This document shows, piece by piece, positions 32,596 to 33,107 of a stretch of 33,107 nucleotides of DNA. Below the pieces are notes generated by a model. The model ran no database searches. It saw only the letters and a program-made list of their open reading frames with translations, and had not been told where the DNA came from. This DNA is from Myxococcales bacterium (GTDB lineage Bacteria > Myxococcota > Myxococcia > Myxococcales > JAKAPL01): the NCBI GenBank assembly GCA_021783235.1, contig JAJXUD010000053.1, positions 1 to 33,107 of the forward strand. Reading direction: 5' to 3'. The translations under genes were made by a program, and so were the position numbers. Positions within the stretch are counted from its first letter, which is position 1. Each line of letters begins with the position of its first letter.

Positions 32596-33107
32596 TCAGG
32601 CCTTCACTGAGAGAGGGGTCCGCTCGCGCCGAAAGCGTGACGAGAACTCGAAAACAATCGTGCAACCGGCCGTCTCGACGGAGGAACCGCCGCTCACGAA
32701 GCCGGTGGCGCTCGATTCCAAGCTCGAATCGATCGGTACGAGCCTCGAAGCGACCGATCGATCGCTGGAAGCGGCCTCCACGAGCCTCGAAGCGATCGAT
32801 TGATCGCTCGAAGCGGCCTTCACGAGCCTCGTACCGACCGGTTGATCGCTGGAAGCGGTCTCCACGAGCCTCGTACCGACCGATTGATCGCTCGAAGCGA
32901 CCTCCACGAGCCTCGTAGCGACCGGTTGATCGCTCGAAGCGGTCTCCACGAGCCTCGTACCGACCGATTGATCGTTGGAATCGGCCTCCACGAGCCTCGT
33001 ACCGACCGGTTGATCGCTCGAAGCGGCCTCCACGAGCCTCGTACCGACCGATTGATCGTTGGAATCGGCCTCCACGAGCCTCGTACCGACCGGTTGATCG
33101 TTGGAAG
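32596..33107 (-). CDS. 14-residue tandem-repeat protein, 5'-partial
   Basis: The frame is open to the right window edge. About nine units of 14 residues are visible, of the type VEAASSDQPVGTRL alternating with VEADSNDQSVGTRL, decaying into SSLESSATGF and then a unique tail (CTIVFEFSSRFRRERTPLSVKA). Ala3, Asp7, Val10 and Leu14 recur with 4-3-4-3 spacing, so each unit may be two heptads with a polar Asp layer in the core, as in some fibrous coiled coils; this is inference. Minus-strand coding is preferred because that frame is uninterrupted, while plus-strand frames through the array meet stops. The next gene is 28 nt downstream with a good ribosome site. No known family is recognised. Confidence 0.65.
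   Translation of the reverse strand, partial: SNDQPVGTRLVEADSNDQSVGTRLVEAASSDQPVGTRLVEADSNDQSVGTRLVETASSDQPVATRLVEVASSDQSVGTRLVETASSDQPVGTRLVKAASSDQSIASRLVEAASSDRSVASRLVPIDSSLESSATGFVSGGSSVETAGCTIVFEFSSRFRRERTPLSVKA
32735..33107 (-). repeat. 42-bp tandem repeat array with 84-bp higher-order period
   Basis: Roughly nine copies of a 42-bp unit (containing gcctcgtaccgaccggttga) continue to the window edge. Two versions alternate (cggttgatcgctcgaagcgg and cgattgatcgttggaatcgg), so near-identical sequence returns every 84 bp. The unit is a multiple of three, so the frame is preserved. Copies toward 32735 are more diverged. Confidence 0.9.

Noticed and set aside
32531-32803. Plus-strand open frame through the 14-residue repeat region (SLEA-type repeats)
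   Set aside because: It meets a stop within the array and lacks a ribosome site, while the minus-strand frame is open throughout and sits in an operon-like order.
32735-33107. Regular repeats that might be a CRISPR array
   Set aside because: Units are directly tandem without unique spacers, keep a reading frame, and have no cas genes nearby. The same reasoning excludes 1-180.

Overview
The window is high-GC, gene-dense DNA from a member of the Myxococcota (myxobacteria and relatives). The main support is a MYXO-CTERM-type C-terminus (Cys motif, hydrophobic helix, Arg cluster) on a secreted beta-helix protein. A GltJ/AgmX-like protein (zinc ribbon, GYF, membrane helix, TonB-like C-terminal domain), several lipoproteins with Asp-Ala-Gly-rich linkers and a Cys-rich secreted protein fit the same picture. 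Both window ends cut through genes with tandem repeats.

Layout. 1-785: end of a secreted Cys-rich protein with (SGGST)n repeats. 938-2230: membrane histidine kinase. 2220-7053: a strong sigma70-like promoter and structured leader, then a four-gene gliding/ABC-2 operon (GldA-, GldF- and GldG-like, DUF4340). 7112-7414: rpoZ. 9706-7477 (minus): a compact four-gene operon with its own promoter, encoding two microcompartment vertex (BMC-P) proteins, a class II aldolase and a DeoC aldolase that carries an encapsulation-peptide-like N-terminus and a Cys cluster. 11387-9798 (minus): GltJ-like protein. 11665-11940: FYDLN-type zinc-ribbon acidic protein. 17728-11968 (minus): respiratory operon of Rieske protein, b6-type cytochrome b, subunit IV, an eight-heme cytochrome c with a coiled-coil stalk, and a 4x[4Fe-4S] ferredoxin. 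A 58-residue membrane protein is divergent from it.

20944-18137 (minus): TPR membrane protein and a membrane-anchored Mrr-fold protein that lacks the nuclease signature. 24813-21112 (minus): 2-oxoacid dehydrogenase E1 alpha and beta plus a four-S1-domain RNA-binding protein, packed with 3-nt gaps. 31703-24945 (minus): a cell-envelope cluster of Kelch lipoprotein, MYXO-CTERM beta-helix protein, second Kelch lipoprotein, a broken outer-membrane barrel gene, a frameshifted lipoprotein and a small Kelch lipoprotein. 33107-32004 (minus): a 14-residue-repeat protein and a basic hypothetical protein, closed by a good intrinsic terminator.

How the genes work together. The bc complex operon should oxidise menaquinol and pass electrons to class-I-type heme domains on one long periplasmic cytochrome. 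The aldolase/BMC-P operon cannot build a shell alone because it has no BMC-H or BMC-T gene and no aldehyde dehydrogenase. It looks like a satellite that supplies vertices and an aldolase cargo to a microcompartment encoded elsewhere. The best leads are this satellite operon, the octaheme cytochrome architecture, and the barrel/lipoprotein pair, where one C-to-T change and one lost C account for both broken reading frames.
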